Below, piece after piece: positions 47,211 through 58,639 of a stretch of DNA of 64,000 nt (positions are counted from its first letter, which is position 1; each line of letters opens with the position of its first letter). The notes under the pieces are model-generated. The model did not search any database and had not been told where the DNA came from. It saw nothing but the letters and a program-made list of their open reading frames with translations. Source of the stretch: Arcuatula senhousia (Eukaryota > Mollusca > Bivalvia > Mytilida > Mytilidae); contig CAXARO010001803.1 of assembly GCA_963971305.1 (NCBI GenBank), positions 1 to 64,000 on the forward strand. Reading direction: 5' to 3'. The position numbers were made by a program, and so were the translations under genes.

Positions 47211-48297
47211 AAGTGTTACGAATCTCCAATAGGGAATAAGTAACCAACTTAACGCTTCTGAAAAGAAATTACGAAACAGGTATTCAGTGTCTTTAATATC
47301 TGGTTCATAAAAATGTAATATTGCTTAATCATTTTTTTTTCGTTAGCCATAAGATAACTCAATGATGTAATTACAATGTATAAGTCAAGTTTAAAAAAAT
47401 ATCAGGTCAAACGTTTTGAGTAGATTTAAAGAAAAATATTATTTCATTTTATTTCCCTTTGTGGTTGATTAATGGTACAGGTAATTTTTCTAACAATAAG
47501 GTTCTTGAAGAAAATTACTTAATTATAAAATAGTTGACAAGACTTTTTTGTTGTTTTAGTACATCAGTAAGAAAACGATTCGAAGTCAGTAAAAATAACC
47601 AATAAACATTCGGAATACCATTTATAGAAATGCTGACATTTCGTCTAAAACAAATAAAAAGCAGATACACATACCAGTATTTGTTGTATTTGGATATCAT
47701 TTAAGTATTAAAAACACAAAATAGGACGGAATTTTTCAAACGTTGTCTAAAGAAAGCATTATAATGTATGTGTGTCTAGAAGAGGCTACTCAGTGAACCT
47801 TTTTAGAGATTTCTTCAAAAATATTTTCCGCAATTTCAAAGGTTGTAGGTAATTGTTTCAATTTTAAAAATAGCATTAAACAAAATTTTGTTCGGACTTT
47901 GTAAAACTTATATTTAAGCAATTCTAACAAAATGATTAAGCATGGAATCTCTATACTGTTTTTGATATGATGAACGTACATGTTAGAGAACCGATTTGTA
48001 TACACTGTTTAACAAATAAAATCCACGCTATTTAAGGAAAGGTTTAAAAAGAATAGTATGATTAAAGTTAAGTTCTTTTAAATGACTTGTATAAAACGAA
48101 TAACAACAAAAAAGTTGATCTAAAAATGAAGATATATGGAATATGTATGTTTAACGCAAAATCATATTATAAACAATGATAAAAAAAAATTTCTTCAAAT
48201 AATTATATGCATGCTTTGTTCACTTATTCAAATAAATTTTCCAAAAATTCCCAAAATTTTGTAAATGTGTACTTATTCTTAAATTTTAATGTTGTAG
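47211..48297. other. Upstream region of the intact membrane-protein gene
   Basis: AT-rich. I found no copy of the promoter-like block of 11861-11931 here, so the first exon and promoter of the gene are not identified in this stretch. The two minus-strand frames (47515-47700, 47790-48005) have no support. Confidence 0.45.
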
Positions 48298-48300
48298 GAA
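48275..48300 (+). promoter_or_regulatory. Predicted splice acceptor of the large exon (intact gene)
   Basis: 'aaattttaatgttgtag' ends at 48297, followed by GAAATCTTTGTC. The same arrangement precedes the pseudogene exon. An in-frame TAG at 48295-48297 means the coding sequence cannot continue upstream without splicing. Confidence 0.7.
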
Positions 48301-51300
48301 ATCTTTGTCATATTTATCTTCATGACCGTTGTACTTGGAATACCAATAAAAAGAGGCAATATCAATAATAACAACAGCAATAGGGAAGAATCAACAACTA
48401 CATCGACAGTTCAATCCAATGGTCTTAATGAATCAACCCAGCTTTTGTTCCATTCGACAATTCATCTCCCCAACCAATCAGTATTCGCCACAAACGACCA
48501 GTATTTGACCCAAAGTACAATGCAGAGATCAAATTATAAAAGGATTGATGATCAAAACAATGAATTTACTTCAAGCACCCTATGCAGATTGGAATTCGAC
48601 CCTTTAGATATAGAGAAGGCAAAAACTAAATTCCAAAAGGACATGATTACGAATGAGGTATTTCTTTACTTCTTTTACCTAAGGCCTCAAACTAACTTTG
48701 ATTACAAACTTTTACTTGATGAAGAAGAAATTTACTGGAATGGTGTACAAGAATGGGTATGGGTAAAAGAACAATATAGGTACTACGCAGCCAATCTTCC
48801 AGTTAATTTAGACGCTTTGACCTTTACAATTTCTCATCATGGTACCAGAAACATTGAAATTCGATGGACTTTGAGTGGAATTTGTAATCAAACTGGACGT
48901 ATAAACTATATAAACGAGACTAATACAATCATTGACTCCTTGATGAGTCACGTTATTGGAAACGCGACGATGAAAAGATCTCAACTGTGTCACAGAAATT
49001 TTACAAGGGATACACATTTTCTTAATATTTTATACTCTGCTTTTACAATTTGGGTAGGGTATGATTTTGATTGCTATTCGGTAGAAGAACTACAAAATGG
49101 AAATCATATAAGAAACCCAGAATCAAAAGATAACATTATAAAAATCATTCTAATTGTTGTCGGAATTTTAGTCTATTTTTATCCTTTTCTTTTCCGATTG
49201 GTTGAGACATTACAACCCACTAAACACTATCCAAACGTATTCTGTTATTACAAAGACATGGTTGAAATAGAAAAGCCATATAGTATTAAAAGATGCAGTA
49301 AAAAGTTTTTCTACGGCAATTGGATAGATTATGGAAATGCCAAGAAACATAAATATTTGAGATACATACCAATATTTCGAATGTTTTTACTTATCTTTTT
49401 TCTCATGATTGGGGCAAGTTTGTACTTGAAATTTGACAAACAGACAAATGAGTTCAAAGAAAATGGCAACAAAAATTTTCCAGATGTTTATAGAAATGGA
49501 ATTCCTGAATACAGAAGCTTTAATAGGTTTCTAATTATTTCGCTGTCGTCGCTTTCCTTTTTTGTTTCAAGCATCTGGATTTATATGTTGTACAACGAAG
49601 AAGAAAATTGCTTTATTTTTTGTATACCGATTGGGTTTTGCTGTTGCTCGAATCCAACCTTTTTTACACCTATAGATGAAATTGGCAATATCAAGCGTAT
49701 CAATGACGAAGAAACAGAAAATGTCCATGATAAAGGTGATTCCAATGCTTTATGCAGTGTTAAAAGAAATAAAGATGGCAGTTCCGAAATTTTGACTGTC
49801 TCAAAAAAACTTATTTTACGATTTTCTCTGCTATTTAAATTTGATTTATGGCTTTTTTTGTTCCAGCACTCAACGTGTTATAGAATACATGATACGTCAT
49901 ACGATAGTAAAAACGAAAGTGACAATACAAGCTGGAGATGTAAAAATGTAATTTTGTTTGTAATAACTCAAGTTTGTGGAGTATTTTTGTTTATTGTAAA
50001 CTCAGTAATCGTAATACTTTCTTCTATTCCGCCAATATTTTTCATCCTTTTTTTGATCGGAAAATGCTTCTGTTGTTGTAGTTGTAAGAATATGAATAAA
50101 TCAGAAAACGCGGATGAAGATAAAGCAGGAGTCATCGGAATTCAGAAGAATTCAGAAGAAAGCAATCATAGTGAAGTAGAAGAAGGAGGCAGTAGAAATT
50201 ATATTAATTCAAAAGTAAATGATGATAAAAAAGATGAAAGAGGCAGCGTTAATCAAATTAATTCAGAAGACATGGACGATAAACAAGAAACAGGGATAAG
50301 GTATAATCAGTACAATCCAAGAGGCACCGATGATAAACTAGAAGCAGGAAGCAGCTATGATCAAAGCAATTCGGAAGGCACCGATGATAAACTAGAAGCA
50401 GGAAGCAGATGTGATCAAAACGATTCGGAAGGCACCGGCGATAAACTAGAAGCAGTAGGCAGTTTTGATCATAACAATTCGGAAGGCACCGGCGATAAAC
50501 TAGAAGCAGTAGGCAATTTTGATCATAACAATTCGGAAGGCACCGGCGATAAACTAGAAGCAGTAGGCAGTTTTAATCAAAACAATTTGGAAGGCACCGG
50601 CGATAAACTAGAAGCAGTAGGCAGTTTTGATCAAAACAATTCGGAATGCACCGATGATAAACAAGAAGCAGGTTGCAGTTGCAATCAGTTATTCATGTTT
50701 GGTGCAAATTTGTTGTGTCTTATTATGTACCTTTTCTCTTTGAGGGAACATATTCATCTTTTTGTGTTTATATTAAGATCTCTTTTCTACACGTTACTTA
50801 TCGGGTTTATTGGTCCTGAGTATATATTCAGATTTTATATTGTTGTACTAGGAGGATTAGGCTATTTTTTGGGTTATTTTAACACATTTATAAACTCGTA
50901 TAAAAAAATACTTAAACATATTTTCGATGAAATTATGGAGAACGAAGCAAAAGCGAGTGAGAATGCATCACAAGCAGAAGGTAGCAATGACAAAACTATC
51001 AAGACTGTTAAATCTGACAAAGATTTTTTTCTGGAAGAAAAACGATTTAATTTTATAGTAGATAATTGTTTTTCTGTACAACAAAACATTGTTATTCTAG
51101 TTTTGAAGACGGGTCTTACGCTGGTACTGTTTTATGTGACATTTGTAGTTTTAAATGATGTTGGCGCTTTTTCCCACACAAATCACATTGATGACATCAT
51201 GTCTTATCTTGCCGTTCTATTGACCCCAAAGGTCGTAGATAAATTACTTCAATCGCCAAAAAACAAATTTATAAATTCACACAAGTCTGAATTAGAATAC

Positions 51301-51747
51301 TTGTACCAGAGATCAAAGAATAAAGAAGAAAATGACTTGTACAAACTGTCCGCTAATTCACATTTTAAAGATTTTATAAACTGTTTTAAAAATTGTATAA
51401 GGTGCTTTAGAAAATGTGGGCCGTCACCCAATGATCATGTAAGTAAACGATTCACCTGTACATCTTCTCAAGATTGCTGCGGAAGCAAATTGTGTTGCAT
51501 TTGTTGTAAGACAGTCATGAGCGGGATATGTGTTTGCACTCATCTTACAGCGTACCATGATGACCCAATGAATTGTTTCGGTATCATAAATGATAAGCAG
51601 AGAGCAGATGAAACAACCAAAAGTTTGGTAAAAGCCAGTGCACCAGTGGCTCGTTCTGAACATCACTTGAATATCAATAACAGCGATCCAACAAAAGAAA
51701 CGGAGAGGTCAGAACGAAACACAAAGATAAAGGATTACAGCCTTTAA
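48298..51747 (+). CDS. Orphan multi-pass membrane protein with tandem-repeat cytosolic loop
   Basis: The open frame has an ATG at 48322 (1141 residues), but codons from 48298 (EIFVIFIF) extend the hydrophobic leader, and that ATG aligns with ATC in the paralogue; I infer the start is in an upstream exon. Residues 1-270 form an extracellular domain: N-glycosylation sequons near 36, 51, 198, 214 and 226, Cys 88, 188, 223, 251, and the conserved block EEEIYWNGVQEWVWV and YYAANLPVNLDALTF (134-168). Membrane segments are likely at about 272-293, 348-370, 401-423, 543-561, 562-580, 789-806, 811-831, 836-855 and 921-946. Residues 590-785 are an acidic loop with nine units of TGDKLEAVGSFDHNNSEG type. 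1010-1090 is Cys-rich (20 or so Cys, including CCGSKLCCICC) with possible metal binding. I recognise no known family and assign no function; large orphan membrane families occur in molluscs (general knowledge). Confidence 0.9.
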   Translation, partial: EIFVIFIFMTVVLGIPIKRGNINNNNSNREESTTTSTVQSNGLNESTQLLFHSTIHLPNQSVFATNDQYLTQSTMQRSNYKRIDDQNNEFTSSTLCRLEFDPLDIEKAKTKFQKDMITNEVFLYFFYLRPQTNFDYKLLLDEEEIYWNGVQEWVWVKEQYRYYAANLPVNLDALTFTISHHGTRNIEIRWTLSGICNQTGRINYINETNTIIDSLMSHVIGNATMKRSQLCHRNFTRDTHFLNILYSAFTIWVGYDFDCYSVEELQNGNHIRNPESKDNIIKIILIVVGILVYFYPFLFRLVETLQPTKHYPNVFCYYKDMVEIEKPYSIKRCSKKFFYGNWIDYGNAKKHKYLRYIPIFRMFLLIFFLMIGASLYLKFDKQTNEFKENGNKNFPDVYRNGIPEYRSFNRFLIISLSSLSFFVSSIWIYMLYNEEENCFIFCIPIGFCCCSNPTFFTPIDEIGNIKRINDEETENVHDKGDSNALCSVKRNKDGSSEILTVSKKLILRFSLLFKFDLWLFLFQHSTCYRIHDTSYDSKNESDNTSWRCKNVILFVITQVCGVFLFIVNSVIVILSSIPPIFFILFLIGKCFCCCSCKNMNKSENADEDKAGVIGIQKNSEESNHSEVEEGGSRNYINSKVNDDKKDERGSVNQINSEDMDDKQETGIRYNQYNPRGTDDKLEAGSSYDQSNSEGTDDKLEAGSRCDQNDSEGTGDKLEAVGSFDHNNSEGTGDKLEAVGNFDHNNSEGTGDKLEAVGSFNQNNLEGTGDKLEAVGSFDQNNSECTDDKQEAGCSCNQLFMFGANLLCLIMYLFSLREHIHLFVFILRSLFYTLLIGFIGPEYIFRFYIVVLGGLGYFLGYFNTFINSYKKILKHIFDEIMENEAKASENASQAEGSNDKTIKTVKSDKDFFLEEKRFNFIVDNCFSVQQNIVILVLKTGLTLVLFYVTFVVLNDVGAFSHTNHIDDIMSYLAVLLTPKVVDKLLQSPKNKFINSHKSELEYLYQRSKNKEENDLYKLSANSHFKDFINCFKNCIRCFRKCGPSPNDHVSKRFTCTSSQDCCGSKLCCICCKTVMSGICVCTHLTAYHDDPMNCFGIINDKQRADETTKSLVKASAPVARSEHHLNINNSDPTKETERSERNTKIKDYSL
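50215..50685 (+). repeat. 54-bp coding minisatellite in the intact gene
   Basis: About nine units encoding 18 residues each. The central four are nearly identical at the DNA level ('ggcaccggcgataaactaga'), showing recent unit turnover, while outer units are degenerate. All unit lengths keep frame. The loop is acidic, hydrophilic and probably disordered. Confidence 0.95.
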
Positions 51748-54597
51748 GGTGGTTCGGGGGAATAAAACTGAGCATCTTTTGGGGACTTCTTGCAAATTTG
51801 TAGTCTGCATTTCAATTAAGAATTACTTTAGATAACACCAAAAACTGCAAATTTGAATTCTTCTATTTTGATTGAAATAAATATTATTTATATCTTAATG
51901 CTGCTGATGAGAAGTTACTCTTTGAAACACCGATATACAGCATAACAAAATTAACCGTATTTTACTCGTTTTGGTATTTGTATTTTGAAACCACTTGGTC
52001 GATTACCACCGCTGGCCGACCAGAGTTCCCGAGGATTATCACAAGCCTGGTAGGCGAGCGGCGGAAAGCTAAGGGTCTTGATAAAAATAAATTACCCAAA
52101 AACCTCATGGGATATTTTTAACTATTTTGAAAGTTTAATATTTAATAATACCGATGTTTGCCATTTGAAATCTGGTCAGAACATGAAATAATAAAATGTC
52201 AAAGGTCACTACCCAAAATTTAAAAGTTTGAGTCTGCAAAAATTAAGGCAACTAAAATGTTACAAAATGCAGTTAAAAGTTAGAAATAATGATTTAATAT
52301 TTCTTACATATATAAGTGAATATAAATCCTTCACTTTTGGTCTCTTTGAAGACATTTATTACGTCAATTTTCTATCTTAAGAAAAGGGTCTAATTATTTT
52401 GATTTTGTTGTGTATGAAAAATGGAATTGCGGCAAAAAGAATTCACATTTTTAATTACTGTTTTCTTCTATTTGTAAAACATTATCTTATCTTTCGTTTT
52501 TAACAAAAATAAATGGTTCAAATGTAATCATTGACTCAAAAACTCCACATTTGTGGATTGAACCATAATATTATGCTTTTAATAAAAACTGTACTGAGTT
52601 AACATAACATGTTTAAAACGAAATAGGAATCAAAAACCAACAAAAATATCCTTAGTCCATCTACTGAAGTTGAGAACAATAACTTTGCACAGACAAAAAG
52701 AAAGAAAATCATCGAAATTTTTTTTTAAAAAACAAATAAGAGTTAGGTGGCGAATAGAGGTTTTCAAAACTTTTTAAGTTTTATAACTTAATAACAAACC
52801 TTTGGTGATATTTTGGACTTAATAGAGAGATGAGAGTTTTTGCTTTTAGAACATATTAGTTTGACTCCTCTAAATTGGTCAGAACATGGTGCAATTTGAG
52901 CTCAAAGATTGGAACTTTTTAAGCGTCAGTCATAAGTTCAAAAGACGACCAAATCATTGTACAATGACGGCTTCAGCAGGTGGGAGCCCCTTAATGTCGG
53001 TTAGTGACAAAATGTTTAAAAAAATCTTGTAGATTTCAGGCAAAACTGTGATGAACATCTTCAACATCAAGGCTTTATGTAGACCCCTCCCCCTTTTTTG
53101 AAAATTTCTTGAGTTGCTCCTGGATGCTTACGTGCACAGTTTATACTTTTAGTTTCAAATAGATAGTCTAGTAACATAATTTCAAATATTTTCGCAAAAA
53201 TATACGGCATTTATTTATTATTTTTCTGCAATCGAATTTTTATTCAGTTCAACATAACAAACGCACATCAAAAGTCAAGTACACCTTTCACAAATTTTTA
53301 AAACTTTGCTTTTATCAAGCATCGCAGATTAAAAATAAAAACAAAGACCATATAATAAATTTCTTGTGTTCACACAAACCCAAAACTAGCACATATTCAT
53401 CATAGTTACACCAAAAAATGAAAATTCATACAATTACTGATCAATCAGATTATAGTTAAAATGTAAATACGGGATACTCCGACAGTTTTCCGAGTCATCT
53501 GCAGTCAATTTTCTCAAAATCGTACATATTCAATAAAGCTTAACTTTATTATCATTCGTCAGAAACATGCAGTTTTAACTAAAAAGTAGCCTAACAACAT
53601 ATTCTTGATCTAAGTATACAATTTGTTTGATTTTAATGACAATTAATGTTGCGCAAGTCAAAACTTACGTGTAGTTTTGCTACTTTTATTCGTGATTATA
53701 AAATTCGATAAAAATTGTAGATAACTATTATTGTTTATGAAAATTTCAATTGCACACAAAGAATTTTATGATGTGATTAACAATTTTTTGTTTGGTGTGT
53801 GTTTTTTTAGGTAAAAAAAATATTTTTAAAAATCAAACCGTTAGAAATTTTCATAGGGTACATGTACAAAACAATTTTGTTACATCTTCTAACCATATTC
53901 GACTTGTCATATAAAATAAAATAGAATGATCAACCCTTTATTTGAGTTCAAAAAATCTTATGAGGTTTTTGGGTAATTTAAACTTTTAATTAGACGACTT
54001 TTTCTATATCCGCCGCTCGCCTATGGTCGCCACACTTGTTAGACACGAATTTACCATTAAATTTTTAATACTTTTTGTTAAAAAATTCCGTTAATAAGTT
54101 CAAAATTATTTAAAACACCAGGTTTCGTTCCTCGTAATGCACATGGTGCTGGATTTGGCTTCCCTGTTCGAACCTTTTGGCTTTGAGAACTTTTCATTCA
54201 ATACGCAACTTCCAATTTTCGAAATATTGATATACATCACTACCAAATTAATCGTTTTTTATACCCGGATTTGTATTTGTATTTTGAAAGAAACAAAACT
54301 TCTTCTGAAAAAGTCTAATCTCAGGGGAAATAATTGGTGGGAAAATATATCTAAAATAAGATGAATTTTGAGCTCATGATGATCCTAGATAACTACTTTC
54401 CCTTATATAATCTATTGAAAAACAACATTTTAGGTAACCAATGTAGCAAAGTCATAAATCTGTAGAACGATCCGTGACCTCAAATTTTTTGCATTTTAAC
54501 AATATTAATTTATGAGAATTTAATACTGCAAAATCTAAATCTAGAAAATAAATCTTATGGATTTTGCTTAAACATTTGAACCCCCGAACCACCTTAA
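51744..54597. mobile_element. TTAA-flanked non-autonomous element (piggyBac-type) abutting the stop codon
   Basis: The ends are a perfect 17-bp inverted repeat including TTAA on both sides: TTAAGGTGGTTCGGGGG at 51744-51760 and its complement at 54581-54597. TTAA duplication is the hallmark of piggyBac-type transposition. The left TTAA overlaps the gene's TAA stop (51745-51747). An inner inverted match, 'taggcgagcggcgga' at about 52049 with 'ccgccgctcgccta' at 54010, supports a fold-back structure; a direct match also exists (51935-52000 with 54230-54288). No transposase frame in 2.85 kb. The first AATAAA after the stop (51761-51766) lies inside it. Confidence 0.8.
51761..51766 (+). promoter_or_regulatory. 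Possible polyadenylation signal donated by the element
   Basis: AATAAA 14 bases after the stop codon, inside the TTAA element. Another occurs near 51876. Whether it is used is unknown; it is close to the stop, so a later signal may be preferred. Confidence 0.35.
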
Positions 54598-54937
54598 TTG
54601 GGATAAACAAGTAAAGGCAAGCATTTTCACATTTTTACAGAAACTACAAAAAAATACATACTAAGTATTTTCACATTGTTATTTTTTTTCATCCGAAACA
54701 CAAAATTTGATCTATATAAAATATCATAACTTAAGACTAAATATAACGTTAACATGAAAACAAAGTAGAACTATACTAAGAATTTGTACAGATAACTTTG
54801 CATTTCGAAATCAAAATAAAGTTTTCTTCTTTACAACCAATACAGTACTTGAATTGACCAGTGCAATACTTTTTACCTTTGTAATCAGTTACAAGCCATG
54901 TTGGTATGTTATTTGACATAAAAGTGGCGAACAGTTT
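54598..54937. other. Original 3' flank of the gene, displaced by the element
   Basis: This sequence directly followed the TTAA before insertion, so the ancestral 3' untranslated region should lie here. No similarity to the pseudogene 3' flank was noticed. Confidence 0.4.
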
Positions 54938-55330
54938 TTATTTCACTATTTAATACCTTAATAATATAACAAGTATTTTAAATATTAAATTTGATCACAT
55001 GACTGTAATTGAACTGATATTCAAATTACAGCAGTGTAAATGCAAGAAGCAGAGGAACCAATAGGGTATCCAATGTCAAAAGTCCGAAAGGGCAGAGACA
55101 AAACCAGCAACACCAACAAAAACGGGACAAAAACAGACAACATGTAAAACATGGAAACACAAAATACTGAATATAAATCAACAACGCGAACTCAAGTCGA
55201 AACAAGAGTGAACTCGGGTGCTCCGGAAGAACAGTTGTTATTTCACTATTTAATATCTTAATAATATTCAAATATTAAATTTGATCATATGACAATAAAT
55301 TGGACTGATATTCAAATTACAGCAGTGTAT
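54938..55330. repeat. ~95-bp direct duplication flanking a minus-strand SINE-like unit
   Basis: 54938-55037 and 55238-55329 share 'ttatttcactatttaata', 'aaatattaaatttgatca' and 'attcaaattacagcagtgta'. Between them lies the minus-strand copy of the 234-bp unit (55044-55232). The two flanks differ by several indels, so either an old tandem duplication received the insertion or this is an unusually long target duplication. Confidence 0.75.
55044..55232 (-). repeat. 234-bp SINE-like unit, minus strand, 5'-truncated
   Basis: Reverse complement matches the unit from 'cttccggagcacc' to its end; the first ~45 bases are missing. The 81-residue minus frame is the same by-product as in the other copies. 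Confidence 0.8.
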
Positions 55331-57535
55331 ACAACTGATATTCAAATTAAACGAAGACAAATAAGCATTTATTGGTCGTTTGGCATAGAGTTTTCTAATT
55401 AAACCAGTCAATCTTATCAGTCAAAAACAACGAGTCAATGTCCCAGTTGGTTATGGCATCCGTTATCAATCAAATCTGTCAAAGCCGTCATCGGCCAGTC
55501 ATGAATCAGTCATCAATCATTTACAGAACCGTTCTTCGAATCGTCAAAATGTTGAATTGATCCGTTCAAGTACTGTAAAACAAGACTCAGACTGAGGAAT
55601 AAATCTTTTACTACAAGCAATTGGTGCAATTTTGTCTAAAAAACTACCAATTGTCTGCTGAAAATCACACCAATTATACTTAAAAACTGTCAAAAACCAA
55701 TATTATCGTCGTTTGAACTTTTAAACTTTTGAATAACAAACGGATTAATCTTTTATGTTTGAATTTTAACCTTTTTTAGAGCAGTAACTTTTACAGATTT
55801 ATTCATTTTATCTATTAAATTCAAATCTCCTTAAAATATGTAAAATTAGGAACTACATGTATATTGATGCATTGCTAGTAACAAGAGTTCCACCTGCACT
55901 TTTGACAGTTTTCTTCCTCCTCTTGAGTTTCTATGATTTATCATTATATTTGAACATTCTAACAGCTTTTTTTGTTTCAGAAGCATTCCTGGTGTTGCTA
56001 TAACAACGTGCTAGAGTACACACGAAAATCCCACACAAGTGACTACGAATAACCACTATTATATTTGACTAACTTTTTGCTCCTTTTGTTTTGGAAAAAA
56101 AAATATGTTAATTATTTTTTTTTTACTTTTTGTTTGTATGTATGCATTCTTTACAAAATGTGTCTTATTGGTATGGTTTCAGTATACGTAATTACCTTTA
56201 CGTCACGTAATCCCATCCCTTTGTACGAGAATATTCTGGTACGACTTGACACTCTGGAGCTCTGGTATTGGTTGAAATGTTAGAACAAAAATGTTTTCAG
56301 CAAATTTAATAAATAGTTATATATATACTCTTTAAAATATAAAATAAAATTTTAAATATGATTTTTGAATTTTTAATAATTTTTAAAACATGATAGGGGT
56401 AGGTACTGAATTTAGTGCAAAATTTTAATGTTTGTACACAAGGCCACGAGAAAGTGCCACACGACATGAAGCAGTTGCATTTCTAATTTACTGAAAAAAT
56501 ATTAAAAAACATTTTTTGAAAGAAAGATTTTTCCAAATGAAATATCCAAAATTCGTCAAGGATTTTGTCTCTGGGCAAATAATTACTGAAATCATTCCTA
56601 AATATTCACTAGCATGTTTAAACGAATATATCAACTATTGTAAATAATTACTCTGATACATTATATTCCAAGAAACTAAAATCCTTTAACAATGGCCACC
56701 ATTTGGAATGATTCGATTTGATATTGTTAAACGTGTTAAATTTAAGTATTGAAGCTGATTCGGTGAAGTTGGTGAAAACAGTTATAATTTCACTTTTAAA
56801 CACAACAACCCAAAAAAATCGCTTTACATGTATAGTTACATGTCATCTTCTTTTTCTGAATGATTATTGATTTAGTGGCTGTATCTTAAACGACATGTAA
56901 AAGAACTTGTGATTAAGCACAATGCAAATTGTACAAAAAACGACCACTTTATTTTTGCAGCATCATCTGAAGATCATTGGAGACATTGTACAAATTTTAA
57001 GCTTTTTGACGAGCATAATGTTGTTTCTGTGATCGATATATAGATCTTCACATACAGCACACACATGGATAAGGTTGCTCCTCAATTGTTGTCGTTACTG
57101 AGTAATTTTACGTAATGTATTAAAAATGTGGCTCCCATGTAAATTCTATAATAGTATATTGATTTAATTTAAGCTTTTATTACGTTTATCTAATTTGCAG
57201 TCAATTACGGTAATGCTTAAACACTCAAAATATTAAAATACGCGTTACCAAATGATGCAAAAAGACACCGAAAGACTACATATTATGCATTACGACATTA
57301 GAGCGAAGCAGCATATCTTTTTTATTATTTTCATTGAAATTAATTCTATGTTAATGTTAAAGTTTTGCTTCCGTAAATTTTAGATTTATATTTTTTAAAA
57401 CTCGTGTGGCCTTCTTGCCGATTTATAAAAGACTTCGGAAATGACCTACATTTACATTTAATGTCTTCGTAAGATCGGTATTAATATATATGTTATATAT
57501 CAGTTCTCAGTATCAAGATGACATTATATCCCCCC
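55331..57535. other. No gene; AT-rich
   Basis: No repeat partner found. The 72-residue frame at 56065-56283 is unsupported. Confidence 0.5.
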
Positions 57536-57539
57536 CTTG

Positions 57540-57765
57540 ACCAGATTTGACCCGCTGAATGTATCATTAGCCAAATATCGAGTGAGCTATAGTAAGCATT
57601 ATTTTTTTCCGGATTAGCTGAGTTTATTCTCGTTACCACCTCAGTTACCATTGGTGATTGTAATAAAGCTGATAATAAAGCTATATGTTTCATCATGCTG
57701 TTCTCGTTCGAGACTTGGACTTTCGGATTTTGACATTTGGATATCCCATCGGTACATATTTTCAA
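57540..57765 (+). repeat. Diverged copy of the 234-bp unit
   Basis: Recognisable by 'gagctatagtaagca', 'ttttttccggattagctgag' and the ending 'tggatatcccatcggtaca'. It is the most diverged copy, preceded by 'ttgacccgctgaatg', the sequence that in other copies links to the RT relic. Confidence 0.65.
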
Positions 57766-57769
57766 GTTG

Positions 57770-58635
57770 ATGTTTCATTCGCCCAAGTTTTTTACACTTC
57801 CAATTGTCAGTGACCATTTTATAGTTTGAACTTGCAATTGGAATGTTCCAACTTGTAAGTCAGAAAAGTCAAATTGGAAGTGAAATACATGTATCAACTT
57901 TGAAGTGAGAAATAACAAGTTTGAACTGAAAAAACATTAAAATATGTTAAAGAGCTTACCGCAATGCCCATGATGCCGCATTTTTGTTTATCTTATTTCT
58001 GAAATTTTTGTACAACAATAATAGATGGAGTAAAAAACGGTAAAATACTAATGCTTATAGCATTTCAGGTAATTGTTTTTATTATTGCCAAGAGTTAATC
58101 TACTTAGTTCATCTGGAACGTCGCACTTTCTGTAGATAAATCATATTTTTGCAAATATCTTTTTTCAAATATAAGGTACTTCTGCACCATTAATCACGCA
58201 TGCAACATTGAATGAATATACAATCTACATACATTTATTGTATATTTTTGTCCTTGATGTTTGCTAAAAAGTGAAATCAGACATCATATTTTTGTTAAAT
58301 TAGTCATAATTAAAGAGACTCAATGTCTTGTTTCTGATTTCTTTAATTAATTTGTATACCGATTTTTCTTCAGTTATGTTACTTTTTTGTAAAATTTTAA
58401 ACAAATATTAATACACAGGAAAATCCTAATGTTATTCTTCGATAACTTTGTACAATGTCATCAAAGTGAAAATCTTACTACGATCATATATTTTGATAAT
58501 GCATGTATATGAATAAGACAATGTTATTCGGATGTTTTATTATATGAAATATATATCATATCTAATAATGTTACACTTTTTTATCTTAGTTTTAATATAA
58601 ATATTTACCCTGGATTGGGGAAACAAGCTTAATGC
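57770..58635. other. No recognisable feature
   Basis: Some imperfect dyads around 57795-57885 ('cacttccaatt' with 'aattggaagtg'), otherwise nothing. Confidence 0.45.
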
Positions 58636-58639
58636 TTTT

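Noticed and set aside
51900..51915. CTGATGAGAAG as a hammerhead core
   Set aside because: Stem II and the GAAA box are missing.
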